From contig BPCL01000002.1 of the NCBI GenBank assembly GCA_019653755.1, positions 1 through 64,000 on the forward strand: 64,000 bases of DNA. The letters run 5' to 3'. This DNA is from Woeseia sp. GTDB taxonomy: Bacteria > Pseudomonadota > Gammaproteobacteria > Steroidobacterales > UBA11654. Positions 1-8,057 of the stretch are shown here, piece by piece. The notes under the pieces were generated by a model. The model searched no databases. It saw only the letters and a list, made by a program, of their open reading frames with translations, and was not told where the DNA came from. Within the stretch, counting starts at the first letter, position 1; every line of letters starts with the position of its first letter. Made by a program: the position numbers and the translations under genes.

Positions 1-341
1 TTAAGTCCTATGTCAGGAAAACCATGCTGGATGTCTTTCCCCATCTTTCAAAGACAGCAATTGACTATGCATGGGGCGGAACTATTGGCGTAACAGTCAA
101 TAGAATGCCCCATATTGGAAGGCTTGAAAAGAATATTTATTTTTCACAAGGCTATTCTGGGCACGGGGTTGCTTTAGCATCTCTTGCGGGAACAATTATT
201 GCAGAAGCTATCGACGGCGAGGCTACCAAGATGGATATTTTTGGAAAAGTCAAAATACCGACTTATCCTGGAGGCACTCTTCTGAGATGGCCAGGTTTTT
301 ATCTAGGGATGCTTTATTACTCATTAAGAGATCGATTATGA
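1..341 (+). CDS. FAD-dependent amine oxidase, PuuB-like (3' part only)
   Basis: This is the C-terminal part of a DAO-family flavoprotein whose 5' end lies outside the window. The frame is already open from base 3, so the ATG at 24 in the ORF track is internal. The tail carries the DAO C-terminal signature: YAWGGTIGVTVNRMPHIGR, then a glycine-rich QGYSGHGVALASLAG segment that closes the FAD site. It ends in PGGTLLRWP...YSLRDRL. This pattern is typical of gamma-glutamylputrescine oxidoreductase (PuuB), which oxidises a terminal amine to an aldehyde with release of ammonia and H2O2. The stop overlaps the start of the PotF homologue by ATGA, so translation is coupled. The polyamine role is inferred from that neighbour and from the SpdH-like gene 3 kb downstream. 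Other amine oxidases of this family cannot be excluded from the tail alone. Confidence 0.8.
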   Translation, partial: KSYVRKTMLDVFPHLSKTAIDYAWGGTIGVTVNRMPHIGRLEKNIYFSQGYSGHGVALASLAGTIIAEAIDGEATKMDIFGKVKIPTYPGGTLLRWPGFYLGMLYYSLRDRL

Positions 342-1432
342 AAAAAGCTTCGGTCTGCAGTTCTCTGCTATGCATGCTTTTTTTTAGTGCTACTTTTTCT
401 TCAGCTAATGAGGTTAGGGTATATAACTGGTCTGATTATATTGATTACTCTGTCATTGATGATTTTGAAACATCTACAGGCGTAAATGTTATTTACGATG
501 TTTTTGATAGTAATGAAGTTCTAGAAGGAAAATTACTTGCTGGCAATACGGGTTACGACATTGTCGGTCCAAGTATTGAGTATTTAGGCCGACAAGTAAT
601 GGCAGGTGTCCATCAGAAATTGAATAAAGATAGCATCCCAAATTTACGCTATCTAGAACCTGGAATGATGGAACTATTAGGGACAATGGATCCCGGTAAT
701 AATTATTCTATCCCTTATTTATGGGGCACTACAGGGATTGGGTATAACAGGGATCAAGCTAAAAAGATCATGGGCGAGAGTTTTAGGATGGATAGCTTTG
801 ATATTATTTTTAAACCAGAGATCATCAAGCAGTTTAAAGAATGTGGGGTTGCTTTTCTTGATGCGCCCAGCGAAGTCTTTAAGGCAGCCTTGTATTATTT
901 AGGGTTAGATCCTAATACGAAGAACCCTAGAGACTATCAGGGTGAAGCCTATGAGTTGCTTTTGAATGTCAGACCATACATTAAATATTTTCACTCATCA
1001 AAATATATCAATGATCTTGCAAGCGGGGAGATTTGCCTAGTTTTTGGATGGAGTGGAGACATTCTGCAAGCTGGAGATCGTGCAAAAGAGTCGGGCAACA
1101 ATATTGAAATTGGCTATCAGATCCCTGTAGAAGGAGCACAAATGTGGGTAGACATGATGGCGATTCCTAAAGATGCTCCGAACCCAAAAAACGCACATTT
1201 ATTTCTTAATTTTATTTTACAGCCTGAAATGATGGCAAGAATATCTAACAAAGTTAAATTTGCTAATGCCAATGAGAAATCCAAAGGATTTATTGTCAAA
1301 GAGATTTTAGATAATCCAACCATTTATCCCAATGAAGAGACAATGAAGAAGCTATTTATAGCCGAGATTGCAAATCCCAGAGTTGATCGTATGATGACTA
1401 GACAATGGATCAACATCAAAACAGATCGATGA
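338..1432 (+). CDS. potF: Putrescine/spermidine-type ABC transporter substrate-binding protein (PotF-like)
   Basis: A 364-residue periplasmic binding protein for polyamines, close to the usual family length of about 370. I start it at the ATG at 338, which overlaps the upstream stop, not at 287 as in the track. The shorter form begins with a normal Sec signal peptide (MKKASVCSSLLCMLFF...FSSA). The mature protein opens with VRVYNWSDYID, the hallmark of the PotD/PotF family, followed by a DVFDSNEVLEGKLL segment and WGTTGIGYN. The C-terminus ends in TRQWINIKTDR, as in PotF proteins. No PotG/H/I ATPase or permease genes are present in this window, and they may lie upstream. It forms a translationally coupled run with the flanking amine oxidase and amidohydrolase. 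Ligand choice between putrescine and spermidine cannot be read here. Confidence 0.88.
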   Translation: MKKASVCSSLLCMLFFSATFSSANEVRVYNWSDYIDYSVIDDFETSTGVNVIYDVFDSNEVLEGKLLAGNTGYDIVGPSIEYLGRQVMAGVHQKLNKDSIPNLRYLEPGMMELLGTMDPGNNYSIPYLWGTTGIGYNRDQAKKIMGESFRMDSFDIIFKPEIIKQFKECGVAFLDAPSEVFKAALYYLGLDPNTKNPRDYQGEAYELLLNVRPYIKYFHSSKYINDLASGEICLVFGWSGDILQAGDRAKESGNNIEIGYQIPVEGAQMWVDMMAIPKDAPNPKNAHLFLNFILQPEMMARISNKVKFANANEKSKGFIVKEILDNPTIYPNEETMKKLFIAEIANPRVDRMMTRQWINIKTDR

Positions 1433-3132
1433 ACACTTCTTTTATAACAAAAATATTTTTACTTTTAATCTTTTATGCAGGTGATGTATTTTCATCAGGA
1501 CATCATGCCGATAAAGTTTTTATCAACGGTTCAATACACACATTTAATCAAGAGCTAACAGTGGTAACAGCAATCGCTATTCAAGATGGTTTAATTACTC
1601 TTGTTGGCACAAATGAAGAAATCAATAGATCGATTGGTGAGATGACAGAAGTCATTGATCTAAAAGGTAAAATGATGATGCCATCTTTTCATGATGCGCA
1701 CTCACATCCAGTTTGGTCAGGGGTTGATCAGCTGAAATGTGTTGTCTCAGAGTCCTATGATATCGATATCATGCAGGCCCAACTAAAAGAATGTTTGTCC
1801 AGTGAATTAACTAAAGAGACAGGATGGATAGTGGGCACACAATTAAATATCGGAGTGTTTCCTTCAGGAAATGTAGATAAATCATTTTTAGATAAAATTA
1901 GTAAGGATATCCCTATTTATGTTGATGCTGAAGATGGACACAATGGCGTTGCTAATTCAAAAGCACTGGAAATAGCCGGTATTTCCAAAGAGACCCCTAA
2001 TCCAGAGAACGGCATCATCGAAAAAGATCCTCTCACAGGCGAACCCAGCGGGACACTACGAGAGCCGTCAGCAATGAATATGGTCAAATCAATCATGCCT
2101 AAAGATAGCGATGGGCTGTACGATAAAGGCTTATATTTTGCACAGGATTTAGCACATAGTTTTGGTATAACAGCATCGATCGCTGCATCAGTAGGAGAAC
2201 GACATATGGCAACATATAAGCGAGCAGCTGATCGCGGTGACTTGGAGTTAAGAATCATCACTTGCCTTGAATTTGGAGATACATTATTTTCACAAGATCC
2301 GGTAACTTTTGAAGAAGTCTATAGAAACAGAACACAATATAGTGACTCCAGAATCAATGTAGATTGTATAAAAATTTTTATCGATGGAGTTTTAGAGGGT
2401 CAGACGGGCGCTGTCTTAGAACCGTATTTAGGCACAGATAACTACGGTCAACTTTACTTGGAACAAAACGTCCTGAATGCAGTTGTGACCCGATTTGATT
2501 CTGAAAATATCCAAATACACACACATGCAATTGGCGATCGTGCTGTTCGGAGCACTTTAGATGCATTTGAATATGCTATAAGCATGAATGGGAAAACTGA
2601 TAATCGTCATCATATATCTCATTTACAAATGATCGATGAAGAGGATATCCCAAGGTTTTCTGAACTTGGTGTCGCTGCAAATTTTCAAGCAGCCTGGGCT
2701 TTGCCAGATGAGTATATAACAGAGATTAACACTCCAGAACTTGGCATTGAAAGAGTGAACAGGATGTATCCTATTGGCAGTGTCTTTAGAGCTAATGGTT
2801 TAATTGTAGGGGGTAGCGACTGGGCTGTGAGTACTATGAATCCCCTAGTGGCTATTGAAACAGCAGTCAGACGTCAGGATCCAGATGATCGAGTTAGCGG
2901 GTTCTTAAATAAGAACGAAAGCATTGATCTCACAGAGATGCTTAAGGCTTACACTACAAATGCTGCCTATCTTATGCATCAAGAAGAATATACCGGATCC
3001 ATTGAAGTAGGGAAGGCTGCAGATTTGATCATACTGGAGAAAAATTTATACAACATTGCCGTGGATGAAATTAGTGAAGTAAAAGTTTTGCAAACTCTCC
3101 TTGAGGGCAAAACTGTTTTTAGATTAGAGTAA
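1429..3132 (+). CDS. Exported amidohydrolase, YtcJ-like (amidohydrolase 3 family)
   Basis: A metal-dependent amidohydrolase of about 567 residues. The start at 1429 gives an ATGA overlap with potF and a clean signal peptide (MNTSFITKIFLLLIFYAG...FSSG). The track start at 1405 only adds eight residues upstream. Family motifs are in order: FHDAHSHPVW for the metal-binding HxH near residue 90, DAEDGHNGVANSKAL, IDGVLEG, IHTHAIGDRAVR, HHISHLQM and GGSDWAVSTMNPL near the C-terminus. A terminal beta-sandwich ends with the typical GKAADLIILEKN. The YtcJ family hydrolyses amides or related bonds with poorly defined substrates. Its coupling to PotF and an SpdH-like oxidase suggests a role on an N-acylated polyamine or an amide product, which is inference only. 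The protein would act in the periplasm. Confidence 0.85.
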   Translation: MNTSFITKIFLLLIFYAGDVFSSGHHADKVFINGSIHTFNQELTVVTAIAIQDGLITLVGTNEEINRSIGEMTEVIDLKGKMMMPSFHDAHSHPVWSGVDQLKCVVSESYDIDIMQAQLKECLSSELTKETGWIVGTQLNIGVFPSGNVDKSFLDKISKDIPIYVDAEDGHNGVANSKALEIAGISKETPNPENGIIEKDPLTGEPSGTLREPSAMNMVKSIMPKDSDGLYDKGLYFAQDLAHSFGITASIAASVGERHMATYKRAADRGDLELRIITCLEFGDTLFSQDPVTFEEVYRNRTQYSDSRINVDCIKIFIDGVLEGQTGAVLEPYLGTDNYGQLYLEQNVLNAVVTRFDSENIQIHTHAIGDRAVRSTLDAFEYAISMNGKTDNRHHISHLQMIDEEDIPRFSELGVAANFQAAWALPDEYITEINTPELGIERVNRMYPIGSVFRANGLIVGGSDWAVSTMNPLVAIETAVRRQDPDDRVSGFLNKNESIDLTEMLKAYTTNAAYLMHQEEYTGSIEVGKAADLIILEKNLYNIAVDEISEVKVLQTLLEGKTVFRLE

Positions 3133-3136
3133 AGTT

Positions 3137-5054
3137 ATGAAAAATAGATTATCCATCACTCGAAGAGACTTTATTAACGGAGTCAGCTATGGATTAGCAG
3201 CTTCAGTTGCGCCGATTGATTATCTAAGAGCAAATGGTATTGATATTGAAAACTATCCTCCAGCTTTAACAGGTATTAGAGGCAATCACCCAGGATCGAA
3301 TGACTTTGCTCATAGGTTGGCATTTAATGGCCCAAGTTTCTTAAACGACTATACGGACACCAAAGAGGTCTATGATCTTATAGTGGTTGGCGGAGGCATA
3401 TCTGGCTTGTCTGCAGCGTATTTCTATCAGAAAAGGTCAAAGAAAAAGAATCTGAAAATATTAATAATTGATAATCATGACGATTTTGGCGGTCACGCTA
3501 AAAGGAATGAGTTCAATGTGGATGGAAAAACAGTAATTACTTATGGTGGAAGCCAGTCAATAGAGTCTCCAGGATCTTATGAAAAAGTTTCAAGAGACCT
3601 TCTCTTAGAGTTAGGCATTGATTTTGAAAGATTTTATACTGCCTATGACTTTAATTATTTCTCTGACAGAGGGCTAAAGAAGGGAGTTTATTTCAATGCC
3701 GATGCTTATGGTGAGAGTCAAATTGTCAAAAATATGCCAGGGGATAAGTTTGAACTCGACTATAAAGAATCTATCAAGGAAGAGAATCTTAGGAAGGTTA
3801 TTGATGACTTGCCATTCAGTAGTTCTGGAAAAGAAGATTTTATAAGAATCTTTACCGATCAGACCGACTATCTTTCAGACATGACCATGGAAGAAAAGTA
3901 TTCCAAACTCATATCAATTAGCTATAACGACTATTTACAAGAGTATATGGGATTTGGGTCTGAGATCATTGATTTCTATCAAGATAGATTATGGGGATTG
4001 TGGGGTGTCGGGACAGACTCTATTTCTGCATTTGGCTGTTGGGTGGATGGTTTACCTGGCTTTGAAGGCTTGGGATTCATTGACCAAAACACAGGAGAAT
4101 TACACCCGTATATACTTAGCAAAATGAGTAAAAATTCAACATCAGAAGAACCATATATCTTTCATTTTCCTGATGGAAATGCGACAGTTGCGAGATTATT
4201 GGTACGAAAAATGTTACCCAATGCCATTCCTGGAAGCACCATGGATGATATTGTTACAGCTCAAGTTGATTACAATCAGCTCGACCTTCCTGATCAAAAT
4301 ACCCGAATCCGCTTGAACAGCACCGTGCTTGAGACAAAGAATGTTGATGGTGGGGTTGAGGTTTTATACGGAACCGGTGAACAGCTGTATAAGATTCGTT
4401 CTAAACAATGTGTTCTCGCATGCGATCATAGGGTAACCCAGTATATTTGTCCTGAACTACCAAAAGTCCAGAAAGAAGCATTGGCAAACAATGTACGAAC
4501 CCCTTTGGTGTGGGTCCAAGTTGCAATGAGGAATTGGAAAATGCTCTATAAAAATGGGGTCTATCGACTGTATTGTCCACAAGCATTTTTTAATCGCATC
4601 ATGGCAGATTTCCCAGTAAGTATTGGCGATGTTCGCTACCCTCAGACTGAAGATGAGCCTGTGGTTTTATGGTTAACACACTGCAGTGCGTTTCCAAATC
4701 AGGGGCTAACAAATAAAGAGCAATTTATGAAGGCTCGAAAACGGATACTAGAAATATCGTACCAAGAATACGAAGACTTGATTTTAGATCACCTGGCAGG
4801 AGCTTTTGGCAGTGATTTTAAAGTTGAGGATGTTGCTGGTATTACAATCAATCGATGGGCACACGGTTATGCTTACGAATACAATGAATTATTTGATGGC
4901 GATTTCGACGACTATGAAGGACCAAACATGCCACATGTTATTGCCCGAAAAGGCATTGGAAATATCGCCATTGCTAATTCGGATTCAAGAGGGTTTTGCC
5001 TATGTGGATGGAGCAATCAGTATGGCTGATCGTGCTGTCAATGAATTATTGTAA
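3137..5054 (+). CDS. Spermidine dehydrogenase-like FAD oxidoreductase (frameshifted near its C-terminus)
   Basis: A flavoprotein with a twin-arginine signal (SITRRDFINGV) and a Rossmann FAD motif, DLIVVGGGISGLSAAYFYQ, near residue 80. The section after the signal, YPPALTGIRGNHPGS, matches what I know of Pseudomonas SpdH-type enzymes of about 620 residues, which oxidise spermidine in the periplasm. In the main frame it stops at 5029, after IANSDS, with an unnatural tail. The expected ending, EGFAYVDGAISMADRAVNELL, continues in the next frame to 5054. Removing one A at about 4987-4988 restores it, so I annotate the whole span. It starts five bases after the amidohydrolase and completes the polyamine-like operon. 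The exact substrate is inferred from family and context. It ends seven bases from the convergent S9 peptidase. Confidence 0.82.
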
Positions 5055-5061
5055 AATTAGA

Positions 5062-7110
5062 CTAGTTCTTAGCTAAGTTTTCCCTAAAAAACTCACCCAT
5101 TTTTTGATAGAGTTCGATCCTGTTTTCTTCAAGCACAAAGCCATGACCTTCTTCTTTTTTAATCATTACTTCATAGGGAATATCTTTTTCATCCAGGGCA
5201 TCCATCAGCGTCTCTGCTTGTTCAATCCTCACGTTATAATCTTTACGGCCATGAACAATAAACAACGGGGCTTTAATTTTATCAATATGGTAACTCGGAG
5301 AGGTTTTTCTTAATTGTTCTTTATCTTCTTTTATATCGATCACATGATTTCTAAACCATCGACCTAACCGGTCATCCCATCGACCGTCTTGCTTATAAAG
5401 CATTTCTAAATCCCAAATGCCGACATAGTTAACAGCACAACTATAAAGCTCTGGAGTTAATGTGATTCCAGCCATTGTAGCGTAACCTCCATAGCTAGCC
5501 CCATAAATACAGACATGGTCTTTATCAGCAATTCCTTGGTTAATAGCCCACTGGACTCCATCGCTAATATCATCCTGCATCTCTAAGCCCCATCTCTTAT
5601 AGCCAATTTTTTCATAACGTTTGCCGTAACCGCCTGAACCTCTAAAATTAATTTGCATCACTGCATAACCTTGGTTAGCAAAATATTGAGTTTCTGGATT
5701 AAAACCCCATCGATCCTGAATACCAAAAGGCCCACCATGAGGATTAACAATCAATGGAAGGTTTTTACCATCACTGTCCAATGGAACAGTTAAGAACCCA
5801 TAGATGGTTTCACCATCTCTGGCCTCAAAATTAACTGGTTGCATAGGGGACATTGTTTTTGGATCAATCCATGGTTTTGTCGAACCTAGAAAAGTTACGG
5901 TGTTCTTGATCGTATCGTATAAATAATATTCTCCAGGAATAGTATCGCTAGCAATAGTGATAATCATTTTTTCAGCATATTCACTCATAGATGCGATACC
6001 GACGTAATCCACATCAAAGGCAGCTTTCAGACCTTCTATAGTTTGTTCCCATTCTTTATTGAGATAGTGTCTTTTTGGTTTGGTATCAATATCATTATAA
6101 AGAACTGTGATCGCTTCTCCTGTTGGGGTAAATCCAATTGAGGTAACATCTGTGCCCTCACTAGCAAACAGATCCTCCATCATGCCAGTTTCCGGATCGA
6201 ATAAGCTGATTGAGTAAGTGTCTTGTCCTAGGTTAGAAGTCACATATATTTTGCTGTTATCTTCGGTAAATCCGATGTCGCTCCACCCATTTTGTAATCC
6301 TTCAAAACGATCTATTTCCCTCCACTCAGAATCTTCATCATCTCTATACATAATTTGAGTTTCATAATTCAGTGAATTTTCGTCTTGCATAGCTGCTAAT
6401 CGAACTGCTCCGTCATTATCAGCACCCCAGGCTACTACTGGCCCTGGCGGCAACAACTGACGATTAAATTTACCGGTGTAGACATTCATTTTATAAATAT
6501 CCAATTGATATCTTTTCCGATCATTTCGCATAACAAGAATATGTTCCGGATCAAACGGCAATAAACTTAAAGGGATAGTGGAAATTATTTTTGAGTTTGT
6601 AATGGCATCACTAGGTTTCACTAATTGTTTTGGCTCAGTGCCGTCTTTATTTACAGCATAAATTCCAATGGAGTCAATTGCACCGGTCATGTCATTGAGT
6701 TGATCTCCTCCAGTTTGAAACATAATCCTACTATTATTCACCCATACAAACCCTGTTACGTTTTGACTCCTTAGTTGAGTGACCCTGATGCGCTCACATT
6801 CTGAAATAATTCCCTTTTTACAATTCGGGTTAGGATCTCCCAAATTAAACACCACAATATTCCTTCTGCTAACATCACAGAAATCTACAACTCCAGATCT
6901 CGACTTATTCTTTGTGGTTTTTTTCTTACAGCGAGATACAGTTTCCTTATTGATATTTAAGGGAGTTAAAGCTGCTAGATACTGACCATCTGGAGATAAT
7001 GCGGGGCTTAACATTGCAGAATCTTTAAAGAAGTGTTCCACAGGATACTTTTCAACTCCAAAGGAAGTAGAGGTAATAATAAGTGCTAAAATGGCTATCG
7101 TTTTTTTCAT
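5062..7110 (-). CDS. Exported S9 family prolyl oligopeptidase/acylaminoacyl-peptidase
   Basis: A 682-residue serine peptidase with a Sec signal peptide (MKKTIAILALIITSTSFG). The N-terminal 400 residues are a beta-propeller-like region with repeated strand motifs. The C-terminal part is the alpha/beta hydrolase domain: NPHGGPFGIQDRWG for the oxyanion region, INFRGSGGYG, and the nucleophile elbow GASYGGYA with Ser near residue 540. The acid HGRKDYNV lies near 620 and the base EGHGF near 654, so the triad is complete. S9 enzymes of this kind cleave short peptides, often removing dipeptides or acyl-amino acids. A periplasmic scavenging role is likely but not proven. It is a single gene, transcribed away from the Sel1 gene across a 96-base divergent promoter region. 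Length and frame are intact. Confidence 0.9.
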   Translation of the reverse strand: MKKTIAILALIITSTSFGVEKYPVEHFFKDSAMLSPALSPDGQYLAALTPLNINKETVSRCKKKTTKNKSRSGVVDFCDVSRRNIVVFNLGDPNPNCKKGIISECERIRVTQLRSQNVTGFVWVNNSRIMFQTGGDQLNDMTGAIDSIGIYAVNKDGTEPKQLVKPSDAITNSKIISTIPLSLLPFDPEHILVMRNDRKRYQLDIYKMNVYTGKFNRQLLPPGPVVAWGADNDGAVRLAAMQDENSLNYETQIMYRDDEDSEWREIDRFEGLQNGWSDIGFTEDNSKIYVTSNLGQDTYSISLFDPETGMMEDLFASEGTDVTSIGFTPTGEAITVLYNDIDTKPKRHYLNKEWEQTIEGLKAAFDVDYVGIASMSEYAEKMIITIASDTIPGEYYLYDTIKNTVTFLGSTKPWIDPKTMSPMQPVNFEARDGETIYGFLTVPLDSDGKNLPLIVNPHGGPFGIQDRWGFNPETQYFANQGYAVMQINFRGSGGYGKRYEKIGYKRWGLEMQDDISDGVQWAINQGIADKDHVCIYGASYGGYATMAGITLTPELYSCAVNYVGIWDLEMLYKQDGRWDDRLGRWFRNHVIDIKEDKEQLRKTSPSYHIDKIKAPLFIVHGRKDYNVRIEQAETLMDALDEKDIPYEVMIKKEEGHGFVLEENRIELYQKMGEFFRENLAKN

Positions 7111-7206
7111 GTCTTTGTTTGCTTTATGAACATTTAGGGTAAGAAAGATATCTAAAAATTGACTAAAGATCTAGTGCAGACAAGTAAAATTCTATAGTAT
7201 TTGCAG

Positions 7207-8025
7207 ATGATTTATTTAAGGTATTTATTAATTTCCTCTCTTTTGATTAGCAATAATCACTTGCTCGCAGAAGATCATGAGGAATCTTGTTTAAATCTAA
7301 TCAAGCAAAACCAATGTCTTCAAGCGATTGAAGCGTGCAAGGTTGAAGCGGAAAATAATGACCCAAAAGCACAGACTGCGTTAGGTATGCTCTTATCGGG
7401 TATTAGACATGGAGATTATAGAAAAAACTATAAACAGTCTTTTTTTTGGGTTAATCAAGCAGCGGAGCAGGGTTATAGCAAGGCACAAGTTGTTATAGCT
7501 GAAATGTACATGAATGGCGAAGTTGTTCCAATGAATGCCAAGAAAGCGAAAGTTTGGTATGAAAAGGCTGCAGAGCAAGGCAATTTGGATGGAGTCAATG
7601 GGCTAGCAAGATTATACAGATATGGCACTGGAGTCAGAAAGGACTACGAGAAAGCTTTTTCATATTATCAACAGGCTGCTTTAGATAACCATATAAGATC
7701 GCAGGTGGGCGTTGGTTTGTCTTATCGAGATGCTAAGGGTGTCAAAAAGAATATGGTCAAGGCTTACGCTTGGCTTTTGATCGTCTCTGACAAAATAGAC
7801 AAGCAGGGCATGAAAGCTATACAAAAAGAATACGAATTAGAGCGAGACAATCTTGATAAGACCATCCCTAATTGCAAATACCTCTCAAGATTAGATGCCG
7901 CTAGCGATGTTATGACGATTGGTTATGCGAAAAAGTTGTTACTCGATCTAAAACAAAGAATGAGTATCAAACAAATCAATAAAGCAAAAAAATTAGCTGA
8001 AGAAATAAAAAAAGAGCGGGCATGA
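7207..8025 (+). CDS. Exported Sel1-repeat (TPR-like) protein
   Basis: About 272 residues with a signal peptide (MIYLRYLLISSLLISNNHLLA). The track starts at a TTG at 7201, but the ATG at 7207 is the better start. At least four Sel1 repeats follow: AQTALGMLLSGI...SFFWVNQAAEQG, AQVVIAEMYMNG...AKVWYEKAAEQG, GVNGLARLYRYG...AFSYYQQAALDN and SQVGVGLSYRDA...AYAWLLIV. These form a solenoid for protein binding. The C-terminal 80 residues are charged and helical. Four cysteines occur in the region before the repeats. Sel1 proteins usually act as adaptors in envelope or signalling complexes, and no partner can be named here. The 3' end lies inside the terminator hairpin. Confidence 0.85.
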   Translation: MIYLRYLLISSLLISNNHLLAEDHEESCLNLIKQNQCLQAIEACKVEAENNDPKAQTALGMLLSGIRHGDYRKNYKQSFFWVNQAAEQGYSKAQVVIAEMYMNGEVVPMNAKKAKVWYEKAAEQGNLDGVNGLARLYRYGTGVRKDYEKAFSYYQQAALDNHIRSQVGVGLSYRDAKGVKKNMVKAYAWLLIVSDKIDKQGMKAIQKEYELERDNLDKTIPNCKYLSRLDAASDVMTIGYAKKLLLDLKQRMSIKQINKAKKLAEEIKKERA

Positions 8026-8037
8026 ACCCGCTCTTTT
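8011..8037. terminator. Bidirectional rho-independent terminator
   Basis: The stem AAAGAGCGGG pairs with CCCGCTCTTT around a six-base CATGAA loop. A-rich sequence lies on one side and T-rich on the other, so it can stop transcripts from both strands. It overlaps the TGA stop codon of the Sel1 gene and sits 20 bases beyond the stop of the convergent TonB-dependent receptor. Confidence 0.88.
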
Positions 8038-8057
8038 ATTTCAGTTCAAATTACTGA

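Noticed and set aside
1917-2261. 114-residue minus-strand ORF
   Set aside because: It is antisense to the conserved amidohydrolase; the Ser-rich composition is typical of a reverse-frame shadow.
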